A DNA stretch of 64,000 bases from Hygrophila difformis. Its lineage: Eukaryota; Streptophyta; Magnoliopsida; Lamiales; Acanthaceae. Within the stretch, counting starts at the first letter, position 1; the number at the start of each line of letters is the position of its first letter. Below, piece by piece: positions 43,740 to 57,254 of this stretch. Where the stretch lies: assembly GCA_030278955.1 (NCBI GenBank), contig JAOANR010000002.1:3957982-4021981 (forward strand), read 5' to 3'. Below the pieces are notes generated by a model. It ran no database searches and was not told the origin of the DNA. It saw only the letters and a program-made list of their open reading frames with translations. Both the position numbers and the translations under genes were made by a program.

Positions 43740-46700
43740 CAAAATCTATATTTTTTGTAAGATAAGTTTTTTATTTAATTGAACTAATGAAAATATACTC
43801 ATTTTCCACATTATTGAAATTATTTTCCAAAAAGGTAAATTATTTCTATTCTCTATTGAAATCATATAGGAATCAAGTTATTATTTCCATATAAATTATT
43901 TCTATTTAATTCAAGTGATTACTTTACTTAATATGGAGGAATTATTGGATAAGATTACTTTTAAAATGGGAAGAAAATCGGGAAGAAAAATCAATGGATT
44001 TTTGAATTGATCAATGAATAAAATTTTGGAAACACAATATTAAATTATAAAATGGAAACTAAATTTTAGAACATGTATTTTTTTTAAATACATAATTTTT
44101 AGTAAATAATTCCAAAAAGTCAAATTATTTCTATTCTCGATTATTAGTGAAAATGAAGCCCTGTTTTTTAGTCAATAACCCAAAAAAGGTATAAAAATAT
44201 AATTTAAAGTAATAAAATCAACGATTGATTAAGATTAAATGAAATTATGAATAATTCCTTCAATAATGATTCGCATTAACATTAATTATATTATATTCAC
44301 AATTAATGTAATGATCAATGTATATTAAAACTAAATATCAATGAAGAAAATTTTGTAAGAAAATGGAAACACAATTAATAATTATTGTGTTGAATTATTA
44401 AAATCGGGAAGAAATACCAATGGATTTTTGAATTGATCAATGAAGAAAATTTTCTTTAGGATATTGAATATAACTTTTGTATCAAATGATTATTATTTAT
44501 ATTGCAACTAAATCTTTCCTTATAAATTAATTCGTATTTTGAAAACACAATATCAATAAAAATAGAAACTAAGTATTACACCATAAATAAAGCAAAGATG
44601 ATGGGTAATTGATTTCCATTGATTATAGTGATTACATTGATTAAATTGATTTCCATTTGATAAACAAAAATGAAATATTAACTATAGACAATGAAATGAT
44701 TATGGAAAGAGCAAAGAATAATCGTAAAAGATGAGATGATCAATGAAAATAAATAAATTATCCTTAATAAATAAAAGATAATTAATGTAATTTAGCCCTT
44801 CAACTATTACTATAATTTTTATAAATATAATATTTTATTTATTTGTGGTGAATAATGAATTCATATTAAGAATTTATCTGTGGATGGAAAAATTAATATG
44901 TCTAAAATATAGCACGGATTAACTGGAAAAATAAAATATGTATTATTAATTATATGGTAATAAAATCATGATGGTAATAAAATATGTATTAATTATTTAT
45001 TTGTGCAAATGAGATTTGTGGTGATTGGGAAAGCAGATGCAGAATTTTTACAATGGGGATGATTGAGGGAAATAACATATTTAAGATATTGAATATAATT
45101 TATCTATAAAATGATTGTTAATTATATTGCAACTAAATCTATCCTTATAAATTTATCCGTATTTTGAAAACACAATATTAAATAAAAAAATAGAAACTAA
45201 GTATTACCACATAAATAAATCAAAGATGGTGGGGTAATTGATTCCCATTGATTATATTGATTACATTGATTAAATTAATTTACATTGATTAAATTGATTT
45301 CTATTGGATAAACAAAAATGAAATGTTGACTATAGACAATGAAATGATTATGAAAAGAGCAAAGAATAATCATAAAAGATGAGATGATCAATGGAAATAA
45401 ATAAATTACCCCTTAAATAAAGAATAATTAATGTAATTTAGCCTTTCAACTATTACTATAATTTTTACAAATACGATATTTTATTTATTTGTGGTGAATA
45501 ATGAATCCATATTAGGAATTTATTTATCTATACAAATAATATTCAATTTATACTTAAATCCATGTATTAACCTAAAATCATATGCAAAAGTTTCCAGCCT
45601 AAAACCACTAGCCTAATTTTTAGTCAATAATTCCAAAAAGTAAAATTAATTCTATACTCAAATAATCCTTTCAATGTTAGATTTATGGGATTGTATTCTC
45701 AATTTCACAAAATGGAAATTTTTAATATAAATAAATAATGAAATGATTTCAACCATGAATTTATTATGTCATTAATTTTAATTGACTTTTTACTAACATT
45801 AAGTTTCATTATAACATTTATTGGTACTTACAAGTTAAATATGACAATGTTAAATCATCATTGCTTTAAATTAAAATATTGTATTTAAATTCTAAAAAAA
45901 GTTGTATTAAAGCAATTCGCTAATTATAGCAATAAGTTTATTATAATATTAACTTTGGAAAAATATTATGATGATTTAATATTTTTTTTGACGAAAATTA
46001 TTTCATTCCATACCAACAAGGTTGATTACAGCAGAGCAATCCAAAAGGAGACACCAAAGTTGCAAAAGCAGAAGACAGATACAACCAATTGTATTCGAAC
46101 TACAAGAACCATACAAACCACGTGATGATTTAATATAGATACTACATTTTTAAATGGAATTTTTTAACATATCGTTATAGAATTAATTTATTGTGATTCG
46201 TTTTAATTATAGATATATTGTGATGATTTAACATTAGATCAAGTTATTTAAATATATTCATATTTTAGAATCGTTTTATTTATCTTGGCAACTAAATCTT
46301 TTCATATAAGTATATCCGTATTTTGGAAACTAAATATTAAATAAAAACTAAATATTAGAATATATATATATTTTTAAAATTTCTAAATATGTGGTTTTAA
46401 ATTTTAAAAAAATGTGTGTTACTTTATTAGATCAAAAAATCATAAATATTTAAATCATGTACACTAATAGAGAATGAAATGATCCCATAATTAAGATGTA
46501 ATTTGGGAAACATTATTACTAATTGGATAGTTAAAAATCATGTCAAAAATGATTATTTACTTTAATTCTGTATATTTACTATGTATTGTTTGATAGATCT
46601 TATAATATTAGACAACTAATTATAAACTTTATTGAAAATCTGTTACCATTTAGGTGTTGTTTCTATCAAATTAAAAGGGGTTATAGATAAATTATGGAAT

Positions 46701-47110
46701 CCGATATATTTTATGAAGAATGTTGACATTTATATTAATCATCGCAAATTTATTTTATTATGTATATATCAAATAATTTATTACCATATTTGCCACTTTG
46801 ATTAATTTGGAAAGAGATCCCGGCTGCTCAATTTAAATGCACAATTTTTGGGATTAATTAATAATAGAAAAGGACGATGGAAAAATTAATATTCCAAAAA
46901 TATAGCACGGATTAAATCTAATTTAGCAAGAAAAATAAAATATATATTATTAATTATATGGTAATAAAATCATGATGGAGAAATTATTATAATAATAAAA
47001 TATGTATGTAATATGTATTAATTATTTTATTTGTGCAATTGAGATTTGCGGTGATGGGGAACGCATATGGAGAATTTTTACAATGGGGAGATGGAGGGAA
47101 ATAAAATATT
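43740..47110. repeat. AT-rich block with dispersed and tandem copies
   Basis: A segment at 44457-44880 recurs at 45083-45528 (626-base offset), sharing GATATTGAATATAA, GACTATAGACAATGAAATGA or a close variant, and TTATTTATTTGTGGTGAATA. The piece between them (44885-45060, AATATAGCACGGATTAA) recurs at 46905-47100. Fragments of the same sequence also occur near 43820, 44040, 45600 and 46260. No protein is encoded. It may be a degraded non-autonomous element family. Confidence 0.7.
45983..46122 (-). mobile_element. LINE/SINE 3' end, 5'-truncated
   Basis: A 140-bp insertion with a poly(T) start on the plus strand (poly(A) tail on the minus strand), flanked by the 14-bp direct repeat TGATGATTTAATAT (45969-45982 and 46123-46136). 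The minus strand ends GAATGAAATAATTTTCGTC followed by the A run, as in plant LINE 3' ends. It inserted into the AT-rich repeat block. Confidence 0.82.
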
Positions 47111-47613
47111 TAGGATTTTTAATAACTAATAGGAATTAGATGTATACATTGGCTAATAACTAACAAGAATTCGAAACATCTGCCTGAAATGAATTCAGGT
47201 CATCCCATTGGACAAAAAGGAGCGAGCCTATTTCGCACAAAGTATTTTGATTTTGCATAAACGTCCAAGATTATCTTGATATGGATATTGAATATAGTAC
47301 CAATGACATGGAGTTTCTCCTAATTAAATGAATTTCTTAACTTTAATTGTGGCTTTGAATATAGCTTGAAGTTTGGGCTTTAAATTAGAAAATTGAATGC
47401 AAGTATGCGATACAAGCTTAATTTTTACTTGAACATTAAGGTGTGTTTGTGATGATTTTTTGAATCAATTGTTTTGTTTCTTTAGTTTTATTTCCATGTT
47501 TACTTCAATTATGAACTGAATCTTAATCATATATAATTGTCATTTTGCAGAATGCTGTGACAAACAGAAGACTAATCTCTACAAGCATATGAAAAATTTA
47601 TATCCTGCCATCA

Positions 47614-47757
47614 ATGGGGAATGTGGTTGGCTCTGTTTCATCTGGATTTGCTCAAGTTATTGACAAAATTATTGGTCATTCCCTCGAACTCCTGTCTGGA
47701 AAAAAAATTGCAAGTAGAAATACTCTGCCTATACCTTCATTCTCCTTCAAAATATAA
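47614..47757 (+). pseudogene. Probable first exon of a small host gene
   Basis: An ATG-started frame of 47 codons, MGNVVGSVSSGFAQ... then LELLSGKK. From memory it resembles the N-terminus of a conserved plant family of small membrane proteins that begins MGNVVGS(V/I)ASG and continues FLSGKSC, after which an intron often follows. Here the frame runs past the AGTAG that could correspond to a degenerate donor site and stops soon after. About 100 bases further on, the third 4.76-kb LTR begins. So it is either a pseudogene fragment or the 5' exon of a gene split by the retroelement. No expression evidence can be read from sequence. Confidence 0.4.
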
Positions 47758-47863
47758 ATGCAACATTTATTAAACATATACATGAAGACCAGAGAATTTT
47801 ATCCAATGATGATGATAAGATATTGAACAAATGAGGCATGATTGGACAATGTAACTTTCCTAG

Positions 47864-50103
47864 TGAAACTTTTGACAATTTCCCACACGAGCGTTTTCTA
47901 AAATATACCAGGTTAGATTTATCAAATGAAAAGAGTTATGATTCACGGGAAGGGGTTTAGGGATATATCAAGATTGTTAGTCTTCTTTATTACTCAAGTG
48001 TGGTGCTTTGATTTCAAATGGCGCTGTGGTCCTCTCTGTCATGAAACTGTTGACAAATCTCATGGCACAGCCGGGATAGGTTGACCTTCAGCCTGTCACA
48101 CCGAGGGTCCCCGGCGTATGTGCCATGATACTTCTCATCAATTCTTGCCATAAGATTCCCTGCCATGAAACTTTTGACAGATTTCCACTCCCTGAGTATT
48201 TTCTGAAAAATCATGATCCTGGTTTAGGTTTTATTTAATGAAACCAATTTATGATGGCGGGGTTGTGATTAGGGATATATTTATAAGTAGTCATGTTTTT
48301 ATTGCTCGTGTTTAAGAAACTGTGGCCCGAAAGCGCACGGTGTCAAAAATTGCAGTAATTTATAGTAAGACCGGATCGTTCACTGGAGGATGTGCGATAG
48401 AAGCAGGGCCCACGTCGTTTTACTAGATTTTCCATTCGTATTGCTCAATGGGTTTGAAAAGTGATTAATAACTACTGACTGAATTTAAACTAAACTACAA
48501 AAGCAATTAAATTTACTCTACAAAGCGAATAAGTCTGTTCTAGAAAGCGGGTAAAGATTATTCTAAGAATGCGATAAACATTATCTAACATTATCTATGA
48601 AAGCAAGGAAAAATTACATTGTGCCAACCGTGAAGCTGAATCACAATGTAGACAGAAGGGACAGGGAGAAAATAATGAAAATTGGACAAGATTTAGATAT
48701 AGCAGTATTAAACTTCCATTTTTATACACAGATCTTTGTTTGGGATAAGTCTATCAGATAGCTAATTCTCATGCTCTCAGTTATGTTTTCCCTTTAACAG
48801 ACAGGTACTTACAATATGAGTTTACATGTTCTCAAGACCACAGATTCTAAGATACCACAGATTCGTAACTGCCCTGGCCTGGGTGTGTTACTTCCTCTGT
48901 GGTGGAAAAGCAACACCCGACATATCATTTATTGAAATGCCAAGTACTACTATCATTCCCCCATGTCACACCCAAAGATTCTAATTAAGTCCTAAACTGC
49001 CCCTTAACTGTCAATCCTAGTAGCAGTTACGCAACTCTCAATACAACCGAGTGACCTCTAATGAAAGCGGTTAAAAGGAAGCAGTAAAGAAAGCATTTAA
49101 AACCTATCACTCGGAGGTTTTGAAAATCTGACCCTGGTAGTAAAAGACAGCTCCCCATCAGGATGAAGGAGTATGGATCAAGAATTCCCGGCTCTTGGTG
49201 AACCACTAGTGTGTTCACTTCCTTCCGGGTGATTATGAGATACAAACTAATGAAACGAACTAATGATTTAGTTCGTTCCGGATGCACTCACTCAGGACTC
49301 AAAAATAGGCTTTGGCAGAAGAGGATAGCAGTTGAAAGAAAACTCAACCCTATCTTAGAAAATAACCAAGGCCTGGATGATGTTCCTCTGAGATTATTTA
49401 CTACACTGTATTTGAGTCCAAGTGGACCCCATCTTGGTGTAATATTTAATCTTAGATTTCCAACAAACAACAATTTTGGAAAATAATGGATTTGAAAATC
49501 ATTCCCTGAACAGGTACTAGACTCTCAGTTAAATCACAGACCCTTTCAGTCTAGAAGAGACCTAATCGCTGATTCTGCTTCTAATTCCCCAAAATCAACC
49601 CTTAACAGAATATGAATTAGTCATAACTGAAGAGTTTATCCCTGACTCAGATCCGGATTTTATAAAGAGATTTGTGTTGGAAATTTATCACACAATATCC
49701 GTTTAAGATCTAGACTTCTATTGTCCAAGGGAAGGATCCTAAAATAATTACAGACCACAATAATACATAATATTATCATGCATAAGGATATAGGGAAGTG
49801 TAAAATTAATTGACCCAAAATATAGATGTGGGTCTAGACAGAAGGTGAAACACAGATATGAAGTGGTCAGGAGACCAAAGTAATGGCAGAATAATCAGGT
49901 GGACTGTAAACATCTACTGTCCAATTTCCCAATTACTCGGATGGAGCGAATTTAGACAGCTTAAACCCTATAATGGTAGTGTCAATACCAGTTGGATCTC
50001 CACTGTCTGTGAATTCGGATAAAAACCTACATGCTTCCCTTCTATAATGATCATCAATTAGCATTGACTGATGTCAACTGATTTCCAGTACAGTTTGGAA
50101 TTT
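47864..50103 (-). mobile_element. 4.76-kb LTR, third copy, part 1
   Basis: Starts with the same TGAAACTTTTGACAATT terminus, in a different context (preceded by CCTAG, the expected target duplication). It is more diverged than the other two copies. It is interrupted by the 12.9-kb gypsy element and continues at 63028. Confidence 0.92.
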
Positions 50104-51515
50104 TGATAGTGTGAATTTTGTGCATGTTAATGATATATATTGTGGATATTTTTTAGGTGGTTTTGGTAGCACTTTACTCTCTTTGTGCTTGTTTTGTTGG
50201 TTGTAGGAGAAAGGCATGAAAAATGGAAGAAGTGGAACAAAAGAGAAGAAAAGAATGAAGTTGACAGATAGGCAGGGCCACACTAGTCATGGCCATGACT
50301 AGAGGGGAGATAGGAAGCTGAGAAGAAGTCAATTGGGCTCAAGCCCAAGCCCATTGTGCAATTCAAAAGGAAGAAAAAAAGTAGAAAGGGACGGTAGATG
50401 AGACATTCCCAGCTTTTTGCAGAAAACACTTTCTAGTTTCCTATTTTTAGGCTGCACTTGAGTAGGAGAGAGAAGACACTTTTTTGAGAAACAAGGACAA
50501 GAAAGAAAACGCCCAAGACAAGGGAAAGAAAAAAAAAATAGATTTTTGGGGAGGAAGAAAGGAAAACAAGCAGCAGCTAAACAGGAGCAGAAAGAAGAGA
50601 GCAGACCGATCCAGTTTCTCTTTTATTCTCATCCTTGGAAATTGGTTGTAATTTCTTCTACTTTGTTTTAATTTTCATGGATGTAGAGTAGATCTCCTTT
50701 CCTCTAGTTTAAAGACTTGATTGAGAATGGCTTTTGGAATTTGGGAGATGATGTAATTTTGATTATGGAAACTTGATGTTTGTTAATATTTATGCAATTC
50801 CTATATCTAGGGTTTATGATTATTAATTTGGATGAATGTTTTTGGATCCAAATGTTTGTCTAGATTAATAGTTGAATGCCAATTTAATTTGGGTATCCGT
50901 AATTGTACTTGAATTGAATAGGTGGCAACCGGGTTGATTAGTTCCTTCCCGGGGAATTGTGTAATCAAATTGGGAATTACTTCGCGTAGGTAGTAATTGG
51001 TTTGAATCGGGCTTTTCTCAATTCTAATGCAATTGAACAATATTTTCTATGGGCGTACCTAGGAATGTTGATTCGATTAGGGATAATTAACGGGCGTACC
51101 TTAATTGTCTAATATGTAAGGAAAAGTTGGTTGTCTAAGCGGACCTGACAACTATAACCGGTTTATTAACTTGTATCATGTTTATGCATCGATGATCTAT
51201 CCCAAATGCCATTCCAAATCATTCTTTAAACTAGAGGCTTTTAATTCCATAAGTTAAAATCCAATATTTTTAATCTTGTGCTCTTGAACTCATCTTGGTA
51301 TTTAATTGCTTGTGCATTTCTTTAATCCTTTTAACTTTGATATCAAAATCTTGTGACAATGTCAAAACCCCCCTTTTTAACTATTGTAGATATTATGAAA
51401 ATGTTGTAATCCAATCCCTGAGGAATCGACCCTTGTCACTGCTATACTATATCTATTTTGTACTTGGTGACATTGGAATAAAATCTTTATTTTGCAGCTA
51501 TACGACAAGCTGTCA
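50104..51515 (+). repeat. Gypsy 5' LTR
   Basis: 1412 bp. Contains a perfect 20-bp palindrome, CTAGTCATGGCCATGACTAG, at 50283-50302. Differences from the 3' LTR seen by eye lie near 50158, 50219 and 50565. Confidence 0.96.
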
Positions 51516-51520
51516 AATTT

Positions 51521-51538
51521 TGGCGCCGTTGCCGGGGA
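51521..51538 (+). promoter_or_regulatory. Primer-binding site, tRNA-Asp
   Basis: TGGCGCCGTTGCCGGGGA is the exact complement of the 3' end of plant tRNA-Asp(GTC), the primer used by Athila and many Tat elements. It lies five bases after the LTR. Confidence 0.93.
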
Positions 51539-51607
51539 TTGGCGTTCAACCACTACATTCTGTGATATTTTCTATCTTTTTAGTTGTAATTGGTATTTCC
51601 CTTGTTT

Positions 51608-54600
51608 ATGCCTCGTTCTTCTCGTATAGGTGAGTTGATATATGATCCAGAAATTGAGAAGACAACTCGTAGATTGACAAGGGAAACCAAAATAAGAAAA
51701 GAATCTAAAGTTTCTACATCAACTTCTGGTTTGTCGTTGGCTACAGAGCTGGACACTTCTAGTTCCAGTAGTGAAGGAAGTGATACAGAATCTTTAGAAG
51801 AAAAAAATATTGTCATGGCTGAAGATAACCGCACTTTAAGGGAGTTGGCTGCTCCTGACTTGACACAGCAGCCCTTATGCATTACATTTCCTACAATTGA
51901 TGATGAAACACCCTTTGAATTAAAATCTGGATTGATTCATTTGTTGCCTGAATTTAATGGTCATGCAGGTGAAGAGCCTCATAAGCATCTCCAGGAATTT
52001 GATGTTGTTTGCTCAAGCATGAAACCCCCTGGAGTTACTGATGAGCAAATCAAATTGAGGGCATTTCCATTCTCATTGAAGGGGAGTGCAAAAGATTGGC
52101 TCTATTATCTTCCAGCAGGTAGCATTACAACTTGGACAGACATGAAGAGGAAGTTCTTGGAGAAGTATTTCCCAGCCTCAAGAGCTGCAAATTTGAGGAA
52201 GGAAATATGTGGCATTAAACAGCAATCAGGTGAAACGCTCCATGAATATTGGGAGCGGTTTAATAGGCTTATAATTAAATGTCCTCAACATCAAATCCCA
52301 CCCCAATTGTTAATTCAATACTTCTATGATGGTTTGTTGTTGATGGACAGGAACATTATTGATGCTGCAAGTGGAGGAGCCTTGGTGAACAAGACTCCAA
52401 CACAAGCTTGGGAGTTGATTGATCGAATGGCAGAGAATACTCAACAATTTGGCACAAGGGATGCAATGCCAACCAATATGCCAAGTGGTGATTCTTCAAT
52501 GCAAACAATGCAGCAACAACTTTCAGAGTTGACAAGCTTTGTTCGCAAGATGGCCACAGGAAGTATCAAGCCAACTGTCCAGGTGAAGGCATGTGGTATT
52601 TGTACAAGTCCAGAACATCAAACTGATGCCTGCCCAACTCTTCAAGAAGATACACCGGTGGATGTGAATGCACTTGAATATTCCAATAGACGTCCACAGT
52701 ACAATACATATTCCAATACCTATAATCCAGGTTGGAGAGATCATCCAAATCTTCGGTATGGCAATCAACATCAACAACAAAATCATCCATCTTCAGCACC
52801 ACAACAAGTGCACCCTCCTCGTCAATTTGAAAGGCAACCACCTCAAGCCACAACAAGTTCAAGTCCATCTTTGGAAGAATTGGTGAAATCCATGGCTACA
52901 TCAACTTTGCAATTCCAACAAGACACGAAGGCAAGTATTGAAAAATTGCAAAGTCAAATGAATCAAGTGTCTGAGGAAGTTAGACAAATTCGAGAGAAAG
53001 GAAAGTGGCCAGCTCAACCCGAGCCAAATCCAAAGAACGTGAGTGCCATGATCTTGAGGAGTGGAAAGGAAGTCCAAGGTCCATCTCCAATCTCAAAGGA
53101 GCAAAATGAAGAACAAATCGAAAAGGAGATTGAAAAAGAGGCAGAGACTTCAAATAAGGTAAATTCTAATTCAATTCCTTCATATCATACTAAAGTACCT
53201 CCTTTTCCTGACAGGTTAAAGAAGGCTCCAAAGGTGGACAAGAGGAAAGAGATGATTGAGATATTCAAGAAAGTCCAATTGAATATCCCACTTCTTGAAG
53301 CTATCAATCAAATCCCTAAGTATGCTAAGTTCTTGAAGGATTTATGCACCAACAAGAGGAAGCTTAGGGGAGATGAGCATATAATAGCAGGTGAGAGTGT
53401 CTCTGCGGTGATTAAAAGGAAAATCCCACCTAAAACAGGTGATCCGGGTATGTTTTCAATTCCTTGCAAAATTGGAACAAAAGAGGTGAGCAAAGCCATG
53501 TTAGATTTAGGTGCTGCAATAAATGTTATGCCAAGATCAATGTATGATTCCCTAAATCTAGGTCCATTAAAAGAAACAGGAATTATTATTCAACTTGCTG
53601 ATAGAACAAATGCTTATCCGGATGGTATGCTTGAAGATGTGTTAGTGCAAGTTAATGATGTTATATTTCCTGTTGATTTTTATGTTTTGGACATGAATGA
53701 TGCTCATTGCTTTAACCCACCACCTCTTTTGTTGGGAAGACCTTTCATGTACACTGCAGGAGCAAAGATTGATGTGAAGAAAGGAACTCTTACCTTGGAA
53801 TTTGATGGAGAAGAAATTCATTTCAATCTTTTTGAAGCTATTAAACATCATAATGATTCTGAAGCTCTATACTCTATTGATGTTATTGATCCTTTGGTGC
53901 AAGAAACATTTGAATTAGCTAACAAGGATGAATTGGAAATTGCTTTGACACAACACCATAAGCTAGAGAATGAGATGGAGATAGCTGTGAGCAAGAAAAT
54001 ACAAAGGGCTATACAAGAATTAGGCTCACTTCCTCAAGAGCCACAAAGGTATGAAGTAGCTCCAATTTTTATTCCTGAAACTAATGAACGTTTATATCCA
54101 TCTGTGTTGCAGGCACCTGAATTGGAGTTAAAACCCTTACCAGAGAATTTGAAATATGTCTTCCTGGGTGATGAAGAGACTTTGCCAGTAATCATCTCTT
54201 CAAAGTTGACAGCCGAACAAGAGGAGAAATTGGTTCGTGTGCTTAGAGATCACAAAACGGCTATTGGATGGACAATAGCAGATATAATAGGCATAGATCC
54301 CTCCTTCTGTACTCACAGGATCACACTTGAAGAGAATGCCAAGCCAGTCAGACAAGATCAAAGGAAGTTGAATCCAATTATGACTGAGGTAGTGAAGAAA
54401 GAAGTCATGAAGCTACTTGATGCAGACATCATCTACCCTATCTCAGATAGTAGTTGGGTAAGTCCTGTTCAAGTTGTCCCAAAGAAAGCTGGAGTGACTG
54501 TTGAAGAGAACAAAGATGGTGAGAAACTTCCCGTTCGTAAGCAAACCGGGTGGAGACAATGCATAGATTATCGTAAGCTAAATGGTGTCACAAAGAAGGA

Positions 54601-57022
54601 TCATTTTCCTCTTCCTTTCATTGATCAAATGATTGAAAGATTGTCTGGACATTCTTATTATTGCTTTCTAGATGGTTTTTCAGGTTATTTTCAGATTGCA
54701 ATAGCACCAGAGGATCAGGAAAAGACTTCTTTCACATGCCCATTTGGAGTGTTTGCTTATAGAAGAATGCCCTTTGGACTTTGCAACGCCCCAGCCACAT
54801 TCCAAAGGTGTATGATGAGTATTTTTTCTGAATATGTTGAGAAAATCATTGAGGTATTTATGGATGACTTTAGTATTCATGGTAATAGTTTTGATGAATG
54901 TCTAGGAAATTTGGCTTTGATTCTAAATCGATGCATTGAAACTAATCTTGTGTTGAATTGGGAAAAATGTCAATTTATGGTTGAACAAGGTATTGTTTTA
55001 GGTCATAAAGTGTCATCACAAGGTATAGAGGTAGATAAGTCTAAAGTTGATTTAATTGATGCTCTACCTTTTCCTTGTTCTGTGCGAGAACTTCGTGGAT
55101 TTTTAGGCCATGCAGGTTTCTATAGGCGATTCATCAAGGACTTTTTCAAGATTGGAGCACCATTGTTTCGATTGCTGCAAAAAGATGTGCCATTTGAGTT
55201 CAATGATCAATGCAAGCAAGCTTTTAACAAGTTGAAGGAACATCTCACAACCCCTCCAGTGATTCAACCACCAAATTGGGAACTACCATTTGAGTTGATG
55301 TGTGATGCAAGTGACACTGCTGTTGGGGCTGTTTTGGGACAAAGAATTGGAAGAGCTTCCCATGTCATTTATTATGCTTCCCGAGCATTGAATGGGGCTC
55401 AATTAAATTATTCAACAACTGAAAAAGAAATGCTTGCTGTTGTTTTTGCTTTGGATAAATTTAGATCATATCTTTTGGGAACTAAAGTGGTTATTTTTTC
55501 TGATCATGCAGCATTAAGATATTTGATGGCAAAGAAAGAAGCCAAGCCAAGGTTGATTAGATGGATTTTGCTTTTACAGGAGTTTGATATTGAAATTCGT
55601 GATAAAAAGGGAACAGAGAATTTGGTAGCTGATCATTTGAGTCGTATAATCACTGAGCCTGATGAGATTCCTATTCGGGAATCCTTTCCTGATGAGCAAC
55701 TTCTTTCCATCTCTGCTATTTCTCCTTGGTATGCTGATATACTCAATTTCTTGGTTACTAATGAATTTCCTACAGGTTGGTCTAAAGCAAAAAGGGACAA
55801 GCTCAAGAGTGATGCTAAATACTACATTTGGGATGATCCCTACCTTTGGAAACGTTGTGCTGATCAAGTTATTCGAAGGTGTGTTAATGAAGGTGAGTTT
55901 CAATCTATTCTAGCATTTTGTCATTCTATGGCATGTGGTGGACATTTTGGACCTCAAAGAACTGCAAAGAAGGTGTTAGAAAGTGGATTCTTTTGGCCTA
56001 CTCTATTTAAAGATGCATATATATTTTGTAAGTCATGTGATAGATGCCAAAGAGTAGGTAATATTTCTTCTCGTGATCAAATGCCTCAAACTCCTATGAC
56101 GTTTCTTGAAATATTTGATGTTTGGGGTATAGACTTTATGGGTCCTTTTCCTAATTCTCATGGTTATTTGTATATTCTCTTATCTGTGGATTATGTGTCT
56201 AAATGGGTGGAAGCTAAAGCCACCCGGACTAATGATTCAAAAGTGGTTGCAGATTTCCTTAGGTCTAACATATTTGCTAGGTTTGGAATGCCAAGAGCCA
56301 TTGTGAGTGATAGAGGGACTCATTTTTGCAACAAGACCATCACAGCTCTTTTCAAAAAATATGGTGTTTTGCACAAAGTGTCAACCTCATATCATCCACA
56401 GACAAATGGACAAGCAGAAGTGTCTAACCGGGAGATCAAGTCAATTTTAGAGAAAACGGTCCAACCAAATCGGAAAGATTGGAGCTTGAGACTAGATGAT
56501 GCATTATGGGCCTACCGCACAGCCTACAAGACACCAATAGGGATGTCTCCCTATAGGTTGGTGTTTGGGAGACCATGTCATTTACCTGTGTAGTTACAAC
56601 ACAAAGCATTTTGGGCGGTACAGAAGTGCAACATGAGTCTTCAAGAGGCCGGGATCCAAAGGAAGTTGCAAATTCAAGAATTGGAAGAAATAAGAAATGA
56701 GGCATATGACAATGCCATGCTATACAAAGAGAAAAATAGAGTCTTCCATGATCAACAAATTTCCAGAAAAAGTTTTGAAGTTGGCCAAAAAGTTCTTTTA
56801 TATCATTCAAGACTTAAACTTTTTCCTGGTAAGTTACGTTCTAGATGGATTGGTCCATTTGTTGTTACTAAAGTATTTTCTTATGGTGCAGTTGAGATTC
56901 AAAGCTTGAAGACGGAAAAGAAATTTGTTGTCAATGGGCACCGTCTCAAACCATATTATGAGGGATTTCCAATTGAGCCTATAGAATTGGTATCCCTTGT
57001 TGATGCACAAATTGGGAAATGA
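51608..57022 (+). pseudogene. Athila-like gag-pol with one internal stop
   Basis: A single frame from ATG 51608 to 57022, interrupted only by a TAG at 56591-56593. Gag: Retrotrans_gag domain about residues 95-275 ([31 protein letters not shown]). Zinc knuckle [14 protein letters not shown] (CX2CX4HX4C) about 329-342. Protease DLGAAINVM near 633. RT about 940-1120 with FMDD near 1084-1087. RNase H about 1240-1350 ([23 protein letters not shown]). Integrase with its zinc finger ([12 protein letters not shown]), DFMGPFP and [14 protein letters not shown]. The C-terminal chromodomain-less tail follows the stop. Gag and pol share one frame without a frameshift. The stop falls shortly after the integrase core, in the conserved CHLPV region, and would truncate the integrase tail. 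All catalytic motifs are intact, so this copy could act if the stop were read through or complemented in trans. Confidence 0.95.
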
Positions 57023-57060
57023 AGTTGGAAGAAGTCTAGCTCAAAGACTTTAAACAAAGC

Positions 57061-57082
57061 GCTTCTTGGGAGGCAACCCAAG
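57061..57082 (+). promoter_or_regulatory. Conserved post-pol hairpin
   Basis: CTTGGG AGGCAA CCCAAG forms a six-base-pair stem about 40 bases after the pol stop. The wording GCTTCTTGGGAGGCAACCCA recurs after pol in many plant Athila-like elements. Its role is unknown; RNA processing or packaging is only a guess. Confidence 0.65.
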
Positions 57083-57254
57083 CAATCTAACCATTTTGAT
57101 ACTATACATTTTGCTATTTTGATGAATATATTTTGGTATAATTTTGATATCTAAATGACATTTTGTCTATGATTTTGTAGATATGAAGATGGAAGATTGA
57201 TAATTTTTTGGGAACAATTGGAAGTGTTTGAAGGAGGATTTTCAATTGAGGAGG

